Shown here: in pieces, positions 51,171 through 60,374 of the stretch
Numbering within the stretch: the stretch's first letter is position 1
How the letters are laid out: each line of letters starts with the position of its first letter
NCBI GenBank assembly: GCA_964371865.1
Contig: CAYJOR010000002.1
Coordinates: forward strand, 74,483 to 138,482
Direction of reading: 5' to 3'
Source: CAYJAZ01 sp964371865
GTDB lineage: Bacteria; Desulfobacterota; Desulfovibrionia; Desulfovibrionales; Desulfovibrionaceae
Length of the DNA: 64,000 nucleotides
Program-made: the position numbers and the translations under genes
The notes under the pieces: model-generated
What the model was told of the DNA's origin: nothing
Databases searched by the model: none
What the model saw: only the letters and a program-made list of their open reading frames with translations

Positions 51171-52715
51171 TTAATTACACTTATTTGCCATAGCTTCAGC
51201 TCTGTAAGAACTTCTTACGAGAGGTGCAGATGCAACACCTTCAAAACCCATTTCAAGAGCTACTTCTTTCCAGTGATTAAATTCGTCAGGAGCAACAAAA
51301 CGTGCTATAGGAGCATGTTTACGTGAAGGAGCAAGGTATTGACCTAGTGTAAGATAACGGCAACCATGACTATATAAATCGTTCAAAGTTCCACGAATAT
51401 CGTCCCACGACTCGCCAAGTCCAAGCATGACTCCAGACTTAATTTTCAAACCTTTCTTTGAAGCATATTCAAGCACTTCCAGAGAAGTTTGATAATCTGC
51501 AATTGGGCGTACTTTTGTAAATAGACTACGCACTGTTTCAATATTATGATTAAACATATCCGGTTTTGCATCACAAACTGTATCAATAGCTTTTGTATCA
51601 CCGTTGAAGTCAGGCACAAGAACTTCTACACTTGTGCTTGGCATACGTTTACGAATTGCCTCAATAACTTGTACAAAATGCCCTGCACCACCATCTTCAA
51701 GATCATCACGAGTCACTGAAGTTATAACAGCGTATTTGAGATTCAAAATTTCTACTGCATTTGCCACGTTTTCCGGTTCACTTTGATCTAAGGCAAGAGG
51801 CTTTCCTTTTGTTACGGCACAATATCTACAATTTCTCGTACAAATATCACCCATAATAATAAAGGTAGATGTTCCACTAGCAAAGCATTCAGCTTTATTC
51901 GGGCACATTGCTTCTTGGCAAACAGTATGAAGCTTATTGTCAGTAATCATGCGCTCCATAGGTTTAGTCTGTTTAGTATTGAGCGAGTGTAGATGAAACC
52001 AACTTGGACGACGAACTACAGGTTCAGTACGAAGCGAACGTTCAAATTCTCTTGCAAATGCTTCAACAAAACATTGAGAAACTGCTTTATAGTCTAACTC
52101 ATGCCCTAATTCTTGTTGCATTGAGGTTATGCGTTCTGTAGGGTTTCCGCATGGTGAAATCATATTAAAGTAGTTTAAATCTGTATTTACGTTCAGTGCA
52201 ACACCATGATATGTTACCCATTTTTGAAGAGCAAGACCAACACTCGCTATTTTTGCTCCATTAACCCAAACACCATAACCATTTACATTTCTTTCAGATT
52301 TTATTCCAAAAGTTGATAATGTATATTCAATAGCAGAGAGAATTTTATCCACAAAAATAGGAACGCTCATTCTCTTTAGTTTCATAATTGGATAGGCTAC
52401 TAATTGCCCCGGCCCGTGGAAAGTTGCCATTCCACCACGACCAACTTTTGCAACTTCAACGCCTCTAGCTTTCAACTCTTCTTCGCTTATATGAATTTCA
52501 TCATTTTTAGCTCTCAACCCAAGAGTAATAACTGGTGGGTGTTCTGCAAGGAGTAGTGTATCACCAAGGACTTCATCTACACGAGATTGAACTCTACTCT
52601 TTTGAAATTTTAAGGCTTCATTATATCCTATTTTTCCTAAATCTAAAACTTCTAGAATTGGCGGGGTTTCTAACTTTTGTTCTTTTACTGCAGTAACTTC
52701 TGGGGAGGAAGACAT
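51171..52715 (-). CDS. lipBA: Fused octanoyltransferase-lipoyl synthase (LipB-LipA)
   Basis: One uninterrupted 514-residue frame. Residues about 20-230 are LipB: LLLAEHPPVITLG, GRGGMATFHGPGQLVAYPI, catalytic Lys155 (NGAKIASVG) and Cys189 (SPCGNPTERI). Residues about 235-514 are LipA: RRPSWFHLH, auxiliary cluster C266X4C271X5C277, radical SAM cluster C292X3C296X2C299, and the C-terminal RSSYRA with the serine ligand of the auxiliary cluster. Both halves look active and there is almost no linker. Octanoyl transfer from ACP to an apo-domain and sulfur insertion would be done by one polypeptide. Follows the GGDEF/EAL gene by 19 bases. Confidence 0.93.
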   Translation of the reverse strand: MSSSPEVTAVKEQKLETPPILEVLDLGKIGYNEALKFQKSRVQSRVDEVLGDTLLLAEHPPVITLGLRAKNDEIHISEEELKARGVEVAKVGRGGMATFHGPGQLVAYPIMKLKRMSVPIFVDKILSAIEYTLSTFGIKSERNVNGYGVWVNGAKIASVGLALQKWVTYHGVALNVNTDLNYFNMISPCGNPTERITSMQQELGHELDYKAVSQCFVEAFAREFERSLRTEPVVRRPSWFHLHSLNTKQTKPMERMITDNKLHTVCQEAMCPNKAECFASGTSTFIIMGDICTRNCRYCAVTKGKPLALDQSEPENVANAVEILNLKYAVITSVTRDDLEDGGAGHFVQVIEAIRKRMPSTSVEVLVPDFNGDTKAIDTVCDAKPDMFNHNIETVRSLFTKVRPIADYQTSLEVLEYASKKGLKIKSGVMLGLGESWDDIRGTLNDLYSHGCRYLTLGQYLAPSRKHAPIARFVAPDEFNHWKEVALEMGFEGVASAPLVRSSYRAEAMANKCN

Positions 52716-52734
52716 TTCACTATTCCTTTATAAT

Positions 52735-54864
52735 TTATGTATTTTTTTCTTTTTCTAATAATTCTAAAAAGTTTTGTTCAGGCATTGGCCGCGCTAGGTA
52801 GTAACCTTGAACGGTATCACAGCCAAGATTTTTTATTATCTCTAATTGTTCTTTTGTTTCAACACCCTCAACTGTCACTTGAAGTTGTAATTTCTTGCTC
52901 ATGGTAACAATAGTTTCGAGGATTAATAAAGCTTTTTCATCATCTTGATTGAAGTCTACGAAAGAAGCATCAATCTTAAGTTCGTGCACTGTAACATTTT
53001 TGAGCATACTTAAAGACGAATAACCTGTTCCAAAATCGTCCATCGAAAGAATTAAACCTTGCTCTTGCATTTGAGTAAGTATTTTTTGCATATTACCGGT
53101 GTCATTATAGTATAGACTTTCTGTAAACTCTAAATAAAGTTGTTTTGGTACCATATTATATTTTTCAAGCAAATGAAGAATTCGTTCTTGTAAGTCACTA
53201 CTAAACATATTAGCGCGAGAAACATTTATAGAAAGTGGAATTTCTATATTATTGCTTTTTATAAATTTACAACAGTGTTCCCAAACATAATAGTCAAGAT
53301 TACGTATAAAGCCATTTTGCTCAAAAAGAGGAATAAACAAAGCAGGACTAATAAGTTTCTCTTTTCTATGATTCCAACGTACTAAAGCCTCAGCTCCGCA
53401 TATTTTAAGAGTTTGAACATCATATTTAGGCTGAAAATAAACTTCAAATTCACCCGCAGTTATAGCATATTCCATATCTTGTGAAAGTGTTCTTTGCAGG
53501 TTTACGCTCTCTTCCATCTCTTTAGTATAGCGAGCTATATTTTTGCCAAACTTACCTTTACAGGTTTTTGAAGCCAAAACTGCTTTATCATGGATAAGTG
53601 CTATTTCTTCATCTTTATTTTTGATAACATATTCACCAAAAATCAATTTAATCGGAATATCAAACTCATACTCTTCAATAGTCTGAAGCACGTTTTCTTC
53701 AAAGTAACTGACTTTATGAGGATTATTTTCCATCATAACAATAAAAGCATCAGCATTACTTCTACCATATAAGATTGGTGAATTTTTAAGTAAAGTATCG
53801 AGAATAGATGCTACATATTTAATAAGTCTATCACCTTCTTTGATTCCGGCGATTGAATTGAAGGCTTTAAAATCTTCTATGTCTAACGCTAAAAATATAT
53901 ATTCTTTTTCAAGATTTTTTTGTAGCAATTCTTTTGCTTTATCATAAAAATATTCTTTAGAATAAAGACCCGTTAATCTGTCATAAATAAAAGTAGATAG
54001 AGCATTTTGTGTACGCTCAACCCTATTTAGTGCATCTTGTAAAAGTGCTAAATTTTCACGTTCTTTACTTATAACGTCATCAACATCTTTTTCCACAAGA
54101 AAACAACGAACCACTTCATTCCCATCGTACTCAATAGGTATGAGTTTTATTTCTGTATGGCGAAAAGTATTGTTACAACTTTTTGAAAATATAATAGTTT
54201 TTTTATGATTTTTATTTAATTCTTTTCTTAATTTTTCTAAATCATTAAAAATTTTAAAGAGCTTTTTATCTTTTTTCTCAACCAGATTGATTAAATCATC
54301 AAACCATACATCAAAAGAAGTTGAATTTTTCGGTTGATAGCCTTGTAAAATGGAATCGGTTGACTGGTGAAGAGCTATTTCTTTCGTTCTAAAATTTAAA
54401 GAGTAGATAGAGTAATAATCAGAAGCTAAAAGTGTTGGAACATCAGCAAAGTCAAGTTGTTCTTGAAAAGCTAAAAATGTAGAAGTAATATCTTGATGAT
54501 AACCCCAAAGTATTATACAGTTTTCACTATCAGTTTTATTTATAGCTCCACAACGCGCTGAATACTCATCACCAGAAGGAGTTAACCACCTATAAATCGC
54601 TTCTGATTGCTTTCCATTTACAACTCGTGAGATTGTATTATTAATAAGTCCTGCATACTCTTCTCTCACTCCACGATACCAAGCTTTGTAAGTTTCTTCT
54701 GGAGTAAGTTCTTCAGTAATACACAATAGTTCAGCCATAGAAGTATTTACAAACATTCTAGGTTCTTTGTTATTTTCTATCTCAATCGTCCAGACACCAC
54801 TTTTGGTCTGATGTAAAATTTCATTTACTTGAGCGTTATCTAAACTTGAAAAATTTAGCATCAT
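52735..54864 (-). CDS. PAS-GGDEF-EAL protein, probable c-di-GMP phosphodiesterase
   Basis: A 709-residue soluble protein. N-terminal PAS-like regions (about 10-130 and 145-270), a GGDEF domain (about 295-440) whose signature is replaced by GRSNADAF near 368, and an EAL domain (about 465-705). The EAL part keeps GAEALVRWNHR, LSINVSR, EFTES, SMDDFGTGYSSL, LKIDASFV and VEGVET, so c-di-GMP hydrolysis is expected, while cyclase activity is not. It could lower c-di-GMP and so trigger release through the LapG-type system. Starts with two ATGs after AAAGGCTCG. Confidence 0.88.
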   Translation of the reverse strand: MMLNFSSLDNAQVNEILHQTKSGVWTIEIENNKEPRMFVNTSMAELLCITEELTPEETYKAWYRGVREEYAGLINNTISRVVNGKQSEAIYRWLTPSGDEYSARCGAINKTDSENCIILWGYHQDITSTFLAFQEQLDFADVPTLLASDYYSIYSLNFRTKEIALHQSTDSILQGYQPKNSTSFDVWFDDLINLVEKKDKKLFKIFNDLEKLRKELNKNHKKTIIFSKSCNNTFRHTEIKLIPIEYDGNEVVRCFLVEKDVDDVISKERENLALLQDALNRVERTQNALSTFIYDRLTGLYSKEYFYDKAKELLQKNLEKEYIFLALDIEDFKAFNSIAGIKEGDRLIKYVASILDTLLKNSPILYGRSNADAFIVMMENNPHKVSYFEENVLQTIEEYEFDIPIKLIFGEYVIKNKDEEIALIHDKAVLASKTCKGKFGKNIARYTKEMEESVNLQRTLSQDMEYAITAGEFEVYFQPKYDVQTLKICGAEALVRWNHRKEKLISPALFIPLFEQNGFIRNLDYYVWEHCCKFIKSNNIEIPLSINVSRANMFSSDLQERILHLLEKYNMVPKQLYLEFTESLYYNDTGNMQKILTQMQEQGLILSMDDFGTGYSSLSMLKNVTVHELKIDASFVDFNQDDEKALLILETIVTMSKKLQLQVTVEGVETKEQLEIIKNLGCDTVQGYYLARPMPEQNFLELLEKEKNT

Positions 54865-55140
54865 CGAGCCTTTTTATTGCGAAATTAGGAATGCCAGAGC
54901 AATTTAAGAAATATTTTAGCGACACTTCCAGGATATATATCGGTACCTCGAACAATAATAAATCATAACTATCTTTTTGTCAATCTTGTTGAATATTAAA
55001 AAGCGTATAAAACATACTATCCTTTTGATTATACATAATATTTCACAAACAGCTTACAAAGAAAATAAAAAAGGAGGCAACTCTAAATTATAAATAATTC
55101 AAAATTTACCTCTTACTAAAGTCCAATTTCTTTTTTAGAA

Positions 55141-56547
55141 CTATAGAATTTTTTCTAAAACATCCGCAATCAACTTGAATTGTTCAGTTTTTAGGGTTCG
55201 TGAATCAAGAGAAAATGCTGTTTCACTCAACCTACCTATTATTGGAGGTGAGGTTTTTAGCAGTTCATTTTTTAATCTTTGCGGAGTTATTATTTTAGGT
55301 TCAATATTTACTAAGGTTGTAGGAAGTGGAGCTTCCGGAAAAGCACCCCCGCCAACACGAGAAGAGTCCGCAGTTAAAAATATATTTACTTTATCTTTAG
55401 AAAGCCTTAATTTAAGAACTCTAGAAAGCTTTTTAGCCTTATTTTCAATTTCGTCTGATGATTGAGTAAGCATATTCAATGTAGGAATATTCTTCAAAGC
55501 CTGTTCCATATTAAGATATTCTTTTAAAGTTGATTCTAAGGCAGCAAAAGTCAGTTTACACGGTCTTAATGCACGCAGAAGTTGATTCTTTTTTATCTGT
55601 TCAATATATTTTTTCTTTCCAACAATAATTCCTGCTTGTGGTCCACCTAGAAGTTTATCGCCCGAAAATGTTACAATATCAACTCCTTGACTCACTACTT
55701 CTTGCACTGTTGGCTCTTTAGGAAGCCCGTAAAATGAAAAATCAATAAATGATCCACTCCCTAAATCTTCAATCATTGGAATATTATTATCATGTGCAAT
55801 TTCAGATAGTTCTGCTGTAGAGACATTACTTGTAAATCCAATAAGACGAAAATTTGAAGTATGAACTCGCATAAAAGCTTTTGTATTTTCATTAATCGCT
55901 TCTATATAGTCCTTTGCATGAGTTTTGTTAGTAGTTCCAACATCTTTCAGAGTTGACCCGCTACATTCCATAACATCAGGAATACGAAAAGACCCTCCAA
56001 CCTCAACAAGTTCACCACGCGAAATAACAGTTTCACCACCTTGTGCCAAAGAGGATAGCACAAGCATGACGGCTGCCGCATTATTATTGACTACAAGAGC
56101 ATCTTCCGCTTTTGTAATCTGAGTCAAAAGATCACGTACAATACTATGACGTGAACCGCGTTCTCCTGTAGAAGTATCAAATTCTAGAGTTGAGTAAGAA
56201 GTTGCATTTATACTTATTGCATCAAGCGACGATTGAGAAAGAGGTGAACGACCCAAGTTTGTATGTATGACAACACCCGTTCCATTAATGACATCATGTA
56301 ACTTAGGCCTAAATTTTTTCTCTATAATATCAATAAGAAACGAAACATCAAGAGTATTTATTACATCTTCAACTGAAGTTATAGTACTATTTTTAATTTT
56401 TTCACGTACAATATTCAGCTGATTATTAATTATTTCAGTAACAAGGCCTTGTGGGTATGTGTGAATAATTGATGAATCTGAAAGTTGCGCATAAATATCA
56501 TCTAAAATTTTACTCACTGAGGGAATAGCTCTATAAAGATTACTCAT
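55141..56547 (-). CDS. selA: L-seryl-tRNA(Sec) selenium transferase
   Basis: A 468-residue PLP enzyme: VINGTGVVIHTNLGRSPLS, VVNNNAAAVMLVLSSLA, the EVGGSFRIPDVM loop and VDIVTFSGDKLLGGPQAGIIVG with the PLP lysine. Makes Sec-tRNA from Ser-tRNA(Sec) and selenophosphate, so the genome encodes selenoproteins such as formate dehydrogenase or hydrogenase. I saw no in-frame TGA selenocysteine gene in this window, and selB/selC are not here. It lies 11 bases downstream of folC. Confidence 0.95.
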   Translation of the reverse strand: MSNLYRAIPSVSKILDDIYAQLSDSSIIHTYPQGLVTEIINNQLNIVREKIKNSTITSVEDVINTLDVSFLIDIIEKKFRPKLHDVINGTGVVIHTNLGRSPLSQSSLDAISINATSYSTLEFDTSTGERGSRHSIVRDLLTQITKAEDALVVNNNAAAVMLVLSSLAQGGETVISRGELVEVGGSFRIPDVMECSGSTLKDVGTTNKTHAKDYIEAINENTKAFMRVHTSNFRLIGFTSNVSTAELSEIAHDNNIPMIEDLGSGSFIDFSFYGLPKEPTVQEVVSQGVDIVTFSGDKLLGGPQAGIIVGKKKYIEQIKKNQLLRALRPCKLTFAALESTLKEYLNMEQALKNIPTLNMLTQSSDEIENKAKKLSRVLKLRLSKDKVNIFLTADSSRVGGGAFPEAPLPTTLVNIEPKIITPQRLKNELLKTSPPIIGRLSETAFSLDSRTLKTEQFKLIADVLEKIL

Positions 56548-56558
56548 ATTTACACCTA

Positions 56559-57833
56559 TTATTTTGTTATGTTAGGAGATTTAAGGAATTGCGGATAGAT
56601 ATTATAAAATTCTGCAAGTAAATAAAGTGAGCCACAAATAAGAACTGTTTTTTCTTTTTTATCTGAAAGTTTTTTTATATATTCTAAAGATTCTGCAAGA
56701 TTTAAATGTAATGAAACATTATTATAATACTGGCTAAATTGACGTTTCAAATCATCATTTTGATATACTCTAAAATTATTTTTTATAGCTGGAATACATA
56801 TCTCACACTCTTCATTTTGCTTTGCAATATCAACTATTAAAGGTAGAATTTCAGATACTTCCTTGTCATCCATACAGGTAAAGACTATAACATTTGGTAG
56901 TAGTTGCATTTTTGTAAGCGAAGGAAGAAGTTTTCTAAGTCCGTGCGGATTATGTCCTCCATCGAGTATGATTGTAGAATTATCTAGAGGAGAATTTTTT
57001 TTGCAAATAACTTGTAACCTTCCAGGAATAAAAGCTTTTTTAAGAGCATTTTTTTCTTTTTCAACTTCAAAATCCATATTAAGTAAATCTTTTGCTATTT
57101 TTCTCCATGCAGTAAGTGCAAGATGCGCATTTTCTTGTTGATAATCGCCATTAAGCATAAGATTGTAATTAGTTTGCAGATTTTCTAAAAAAACACAATC
57201 GAGTTTATACTTTTCAGTGACTTTTTCTATTTCTTTCTTTGCTTCATCATTTTGTTTTGCGGAAATTGCGAATTTAGACCAACTATTCAAAGCATTTGCC
57301 TTATCTTGAGCAATTTCTTTTATTGTTGAACCCAAAACAGAGCTATGATCAATATCAATAGGAGTAAATACTGTTACAGGAGAAAGTAGAGCTGTAGTTG
57401 CATCAAATTTACCGCCGAGTCCAGCTTCAAAAAAAACTATATCAACTTGTAATTCTTTATAAATAAGCGCAGATAAAACAGTTAAAAATTCAAAATAAGT
57501 AAGATCAGGATTTGCTGCATACACCTCTTTTGCACACTTTAACCATATATCATCAGAAACATAATTATTTTGGAAAAGTATGCGCTCTTTTGGCGAAATA
57601 AAGTGAGGCGAAGTGTAGAGCCCAACCTTTAAATCATGCTCTATCGCAAGACTTGTAAGAAAAGAAGAAGTTGAACCTTTTCCGTTAGTTCCGACAATTT
57701 GAACAGATTTATAAGGAAGCGGAAGAAGTTCTAACTTTTCAAGAGCCACACTCATTCTATCTTGCCCCGGCTTCATATGAAAAAGTCCAAGGTTATCTAA
57801 ATGCTTGTAAATATCATTAATATTGTTTATCAT
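56559..57833 (-). CDS. folC: Dihydrofolate synthase / folylpolyglutamate synthase
   Basis: A 424-residue Mur-ligase family protein: VQIVGTNGKGSTSSFLTSLA P-loop near 43, YTSPHFISPKERI, DIVFFEAGLGGKFDATTAL, DIDHSSVLGSTIKEIAQDKA and ILDGGHNPHGL near 293. Adds glutamate to dihydropteroate or folates. Complete. Ribosome site weak (AAAG). Upstream of selA in a two-gene minus-strand unit; the coupling has no obvious functional meaning. Confidence 0.94.
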   Translation of the reverse strand: MINNINDIYKHLDNLGLFHMKPGQDRMSVALEKLELLPLPYKSVQIVGTNGKGSTSSFLTSLAIEHDLKVGLYTSPHFISPKERILFQNNYVSDDIWLKCAKEVYAANPDLTYFEFLTVLSALIYKELQVDIVFFEAGLGGKFDATTALLSPVTVFTPIDIDHSSVLGSTIKEIAQDKANALNSWSKFAISAKQNDEAKKEIEKVTEKYKLDCVFLENLQTNYNLMLNGDYQQENAHLALTAWRKIAKDLLNMDFEVEKEKNALKKAFIPGRLQVICKKNSPLDNSTIILDGGHNPHGLRKLLPSLTKMQLLPNVIVFTCMDDKEVSEILPLIVDIAKQNEECEICIPAIKNNFRVYQNDDLKRQFSQYYNNVSLHLNLAESLEYIKKLSDKKEKTVLICGSLYLLAEFYNIYPQFLKSPNITK

Positions 57834-57949
57834 ATCTTTACTTTGTATAAGTTAATTTTTCTTTATATATCAATAAAATAGATTTTTGTCACTTTATTTA
57901 TGTCCACGTTCTAATTTATTGTAATGATATGATTTTTTTTGGAGGTTTT

Positions 57950-58540
57950 ATGTCGGAAGGGGTTATAAAATTTAATTTAGAGCATAGAAATGAAAAGTTA
58001 TCAAATATACCTAATGATGTATTTGAAACGCTTAACAGTACTAGAAAAAAATTATTTGAACAAAATATGATAGGCGAACTTCTAAATGGAATTGGATTTG
58101 GTAATATATCTGTAAGACTCCAAAAGAATAGATTTTTAATTTCTGGATCAGGCACAGGTGGAAAACGAAATCTTACACTATCAGACTACGCTGAAGTAGA
58201 AAATTTTTCTCTGAACGAAAATAAAATTATATCTATAGGAGAAGCTCCTGCCAGTTCCGAAAGTCTCACTCATGCAGCTCTTTATATTGGTAATTCTGAG
58301 ATTAATGCTGTTATTCATATTCATAAAAAAGATATGTTTGACAATTTTAAAATCAATAATCTTAATTGTTTGCCAAAAGATGTACTTTATGGTACTGTCG
58401 ATTTAGCAAAGGCATTGAATAATTGTGGAAAAAATAATTCAAATGGAATTATAGCTACGCTTGGTCATGAAGATGGGCTTTATGCTTGGGGCGTTGACTT
58501 ATTTGATGCTTACAACATACTAATGAATTATCGGATATAA
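57950..58540 (+). CDS. Class II aldolase (probable 5-methylthioribulose/5-deoxyribulose 1-phosphate aldolase)
   Basis: A 196-residue zinc aldolase of the fuculose-phosphate/MtnB fold: GIGFGNISVRL, ISGSGTGG, APASSESLTHAALY and VIHIHKKDMF with the HXH zinc ligands; a third ligand is probably in TLGHEDGLYAWG. ATG chosen for GGAGG upstream. It sits two bases before the methylthioadenosine phosphorylase gene, which suggests the DHAP-shunt type of methylthioadenosine/5'-deoxyadenosine salvage rather than sugar catabolism. The isomerase step (MtnA) is not in this window. Confidence 0.75.
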   Translation: MSEGVIKFNLEHRNEKLSNIPNDVFETLNSTRKKLFEQNMIGELLNGIGFGNISVRLQKNRFLISGSGTGGKRNLTLSDYAEVENFSLNENKIISIGEAPASSESLTHAALYIGNSEINAVIHIHKKDMFDNFKINNLNCLPKDVLYGTVDLAKALNNCGKNNSNGIIATLGHEDGLYAWGVDLFDAYNILMNYRI

Positions 58541-58541
58541 C

Positions 58542-59315
58542 ATGAATAATATAAAAATAGGCATAATCAGTGGTAGCGGTTTAGAGAAAGCTGAATTTTT
58601 TGAAAACTCAAAAAATATTTCCATCGAAACTCCTTATGGCGAGCACTCCGATTCTTTAATCAGTGGTGAAATGTATGGGATACCTGTTGTGCTACTTGCC
58701 CGACATGGAAGAAATCACCAACATTCTCCTACAAATGTAAATTATAGAGCAAATATTTGGGCTTTGCGTGAACTTGGATGCACGCATATTTTCACAACTA
58801 CAGCTGTTGGCTCGCTTAGAGAAGAAATTAAACCTGGTGACTTTGTCATTGTTGACCAGTTTATCGACTTTACAAAACAAAGAAAAATGACTTTTTACGA
58901 CGATTTTTCTAACGGAGTTGTTCACACCGCTATGGGACACCCATTTAATGAATCTCTTAGAGAAGTTCTTGCCTACGCTACTAAAAAGAACTCATATTCA
59001 TGCCATTTAGCTGGTACAGTAGTTACAATTGAAGGACCGCGCTTTTCAACTAAGGCTGAATCTCATATGTTCAGAACTTGGGGCGCAGATATCATTAATA
59101 TGTCTGTAGCTACCGAAGCAGTGCTCGCCAATGAATTAAATATACCTTATGCAGCAATTGCTATGACTACTGACTACGACTCTTGGCGCGAAGGTGAAGA
59201 AGTTGTAACTTGGGAAATGGTGCTTGAGGTATTTAAGAAAAATGCTGAAAAAGTCACGCATATTATTTCTGAATCAATTAAATACGTATCTGAACATCCT
59301 GAAATACTTAAATAA
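58542..59315 (+). CDS. mtnP: 5'-methylthioadenosine phosphorylase
   Basis: A 257-residue nucleoside phosphorylase: IISGSGLEKAEFF, VLLARHGRNHQHSPTNVNYRANIWAL, TTTAVGSLREEIKPGDFVIVDQFID, and EGPRFSTKAESHMFRTWGADIINMSVATEAVLANELNIPYAAIAMTTDYD, where the MS and TDYD residues match methylthioadenosine-specific members. Converts MTA plus phosphate to adenine and methylthioribose 1-phosphate; relevant in a cell with many radical SAM enzymes and polyamine synthesis. Ends in a strong terminator. Confidence 0.9.
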   Translation: MNNIKIGIISGSGLEKAEFFENSKNISIETPYGEHSDSLISGEMYGIPVVLLARHGRNHQHSPTNVNYRANIWALRELGCTHIFTTTAVGSLREEIKPGDFVIVDQFIDFTKQRKMTFYDDFSNGVVHTAMGHPFNESLREVLAYATKKNSYSCHLAGTVVTIEGPRFSTKAESHMFRTWGADIINMSVATEAVLANELNIPYAAIAMTTDYDSWREGEEVVTWEMVLEVFKKNAEKVTHIISESIKYVSEHPEILK

Positions 59316-59339
59316 ATATAACCTTTTCTAATTTTTAAT

Positions 59340-59370
59340 AAAGACCTATAAGTAAAATTATAGGTCTTTA
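59340..59370 (+). terminator. Intrinsic terminator after mtnP
   Basis: A perfect 12-bp stem AAAGACCTATAA/TTATAGGTCTTT with six-base loop; moderately T-rich beyond. Confidence 0.8.
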
Positions 59371-59641
59371 ACTTTATAAATCATATTTTATTACAAAGCC
59401 TTAGAAATAGATTTTTATTAAAATAAATTTTGAAAATTTAACATTTTATTTTATGATTTTTTTCACGACACTACCTATTGAAATAATATAATAAAACATT
59501 AAATTACAATTAAATGCAAGAAAACCGCTTGACGAATAACAACATATACGATAATATGAGTCAATTCTAAATTTTGATTTAATACGCATGCAATGAGTTT
59601 TTTATTGTGTTTTTGGTTTGACTATAATAAAGGGGTGTTTT
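59371..59641. other. AT-rich noncoding leader region of the retention-module-like gene
   Basis: Together with the terminator this gap spans 326 bp. A possible promoter is TTGACG (59529-59534) with TAATAT 17 bases later (59552-59557). No other gene or RNA is visible. Confidence 0.4.
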
Positions 59642-60307
59642 ATGGCTACTTTAAACTTGGTTTCACCTTATTACAATACTCATAATACTTTAAACGTATC
59701 TGATGAAGTTGAATCTATCTATCTTACTTTTGAAGTAGGCTCAGCTTTCTTTGAAAAAATTATTGATGGTTTACTTGTTTCATTTATTGAGCAAGGTGCA
59801 AGTATTTATCTAGCTAATTTTTATAATGTTTATACAACTAAAACATGCCCAAGTTTTATTTTTGAAAATGGTGAAATTGTATCCGGCAAAGATTTTTTTC
59901 TTGCTTTAGACCCTCAACTTATGCCTGCTGCCGGAGTTTATAAATCAATCGAAGATGCTGAAGTTGTTTCAAAAAATAAACGAGAGCAAAGTAGTTCAAA
60001 AGAACAGACAGAAGACTATAACGACTCTATTATTCTTAATCCGGAAGAAAAAGAATTTTTTTCATCTCTTAATACTTTCAGTAGTTCAGAAAATTCATAT
60101 AATGAAAAACTAGCTGAACTATCAACTGCAAGCAATAGACATTATGAGATTTTTTCCGGTAAAAGTAAGCTTTCTCAAAAACTCCATAAAAGCGCAGAAA
60201 AATTATCACTTACCTCATTCTTCAATAGAAATTCTACTAAAACCAACAGTGAATCTGATGCGATGTTCGACAATAGTTATGGTGGTTTAGCCTTAATAAA
60301 AATTTAG
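59642..60307 (+). CDS. Short protein resembling a LapA-type N-terminal retention module (candidate LapG substrate)
   Basis: A 221-residue protein with no signal peptide, starting at the ATG preceded by GGGGTG. Residues about 25-98 follow the pattern of giant-adhesin retention modules: LTFEVGSAFF, DGLLVSFIEQGASIYLANFY, PSFIFENGEIVSGKDFFLALDPQLMPAAG. The PAAG at 95-98 matches the TAAG/PAAG-type di-alanine site cut by LapG proteases and lies about where it does in LapA (residue about 107). Instead of thousands of adhesin residues, only about 120 S/K/E-rich residues follow. No RTX repeats are seen, though the end (SYGGLALIKI) is hydrophobic. Similarity is judged by eye. Confidence 0.55.
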   Translation: MATLNLVSPYYNTHNTLNVSDEVESIYLTFEVGSAFFEKIIDGLLVSFIEQGASIYLANFYNVYTTKTCPSFIFENGEIVSGKDFFLALDPQLMPAAGVYKSIEDAEVVSKNKREQSSSKEQTEDYNDSIILNPEEKEFFSSLNTFSSSENSYNEKLAELSTASNRHYEIFSGKSKLSQKLHKSAEKLSLTSFFNRNSTKTNSESDAMFDNSYGGLALIKI

Positions 60308-60339
60308 AAGCGTACTAACCAAAACCATTGCATATTCAA

Positions 60340-60359
60340 AAGGGCTCTTAAGAGCCCTT
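60340..60359. terminator. Bidirectional terminator (20-bp perfect palindrome)
   Basis: AAGGGCTCTTAAGAGCCCTT between two converging genes; stem AAGGGCTC/GAGCCCTT with TTAA loop. T-tracts are short on both sides. Confidence 0.7.
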
Positions 60360-60374
60360 ATCATTTAACTATCT

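Noticed and set aside
55060..55105. AAAAAAGGAGG ribosome-site-like sequence in the 276-bp gap downstream of selA
   Set aside because: No start codon with an open frame follows at a usable distance; probably chance.
55141..56547. Selenoprotein gene near selA
   Set aside because: None of the genes in the window shows an in-frame TGA interrupting a recognisable family, so no selenoprotein is claimed.
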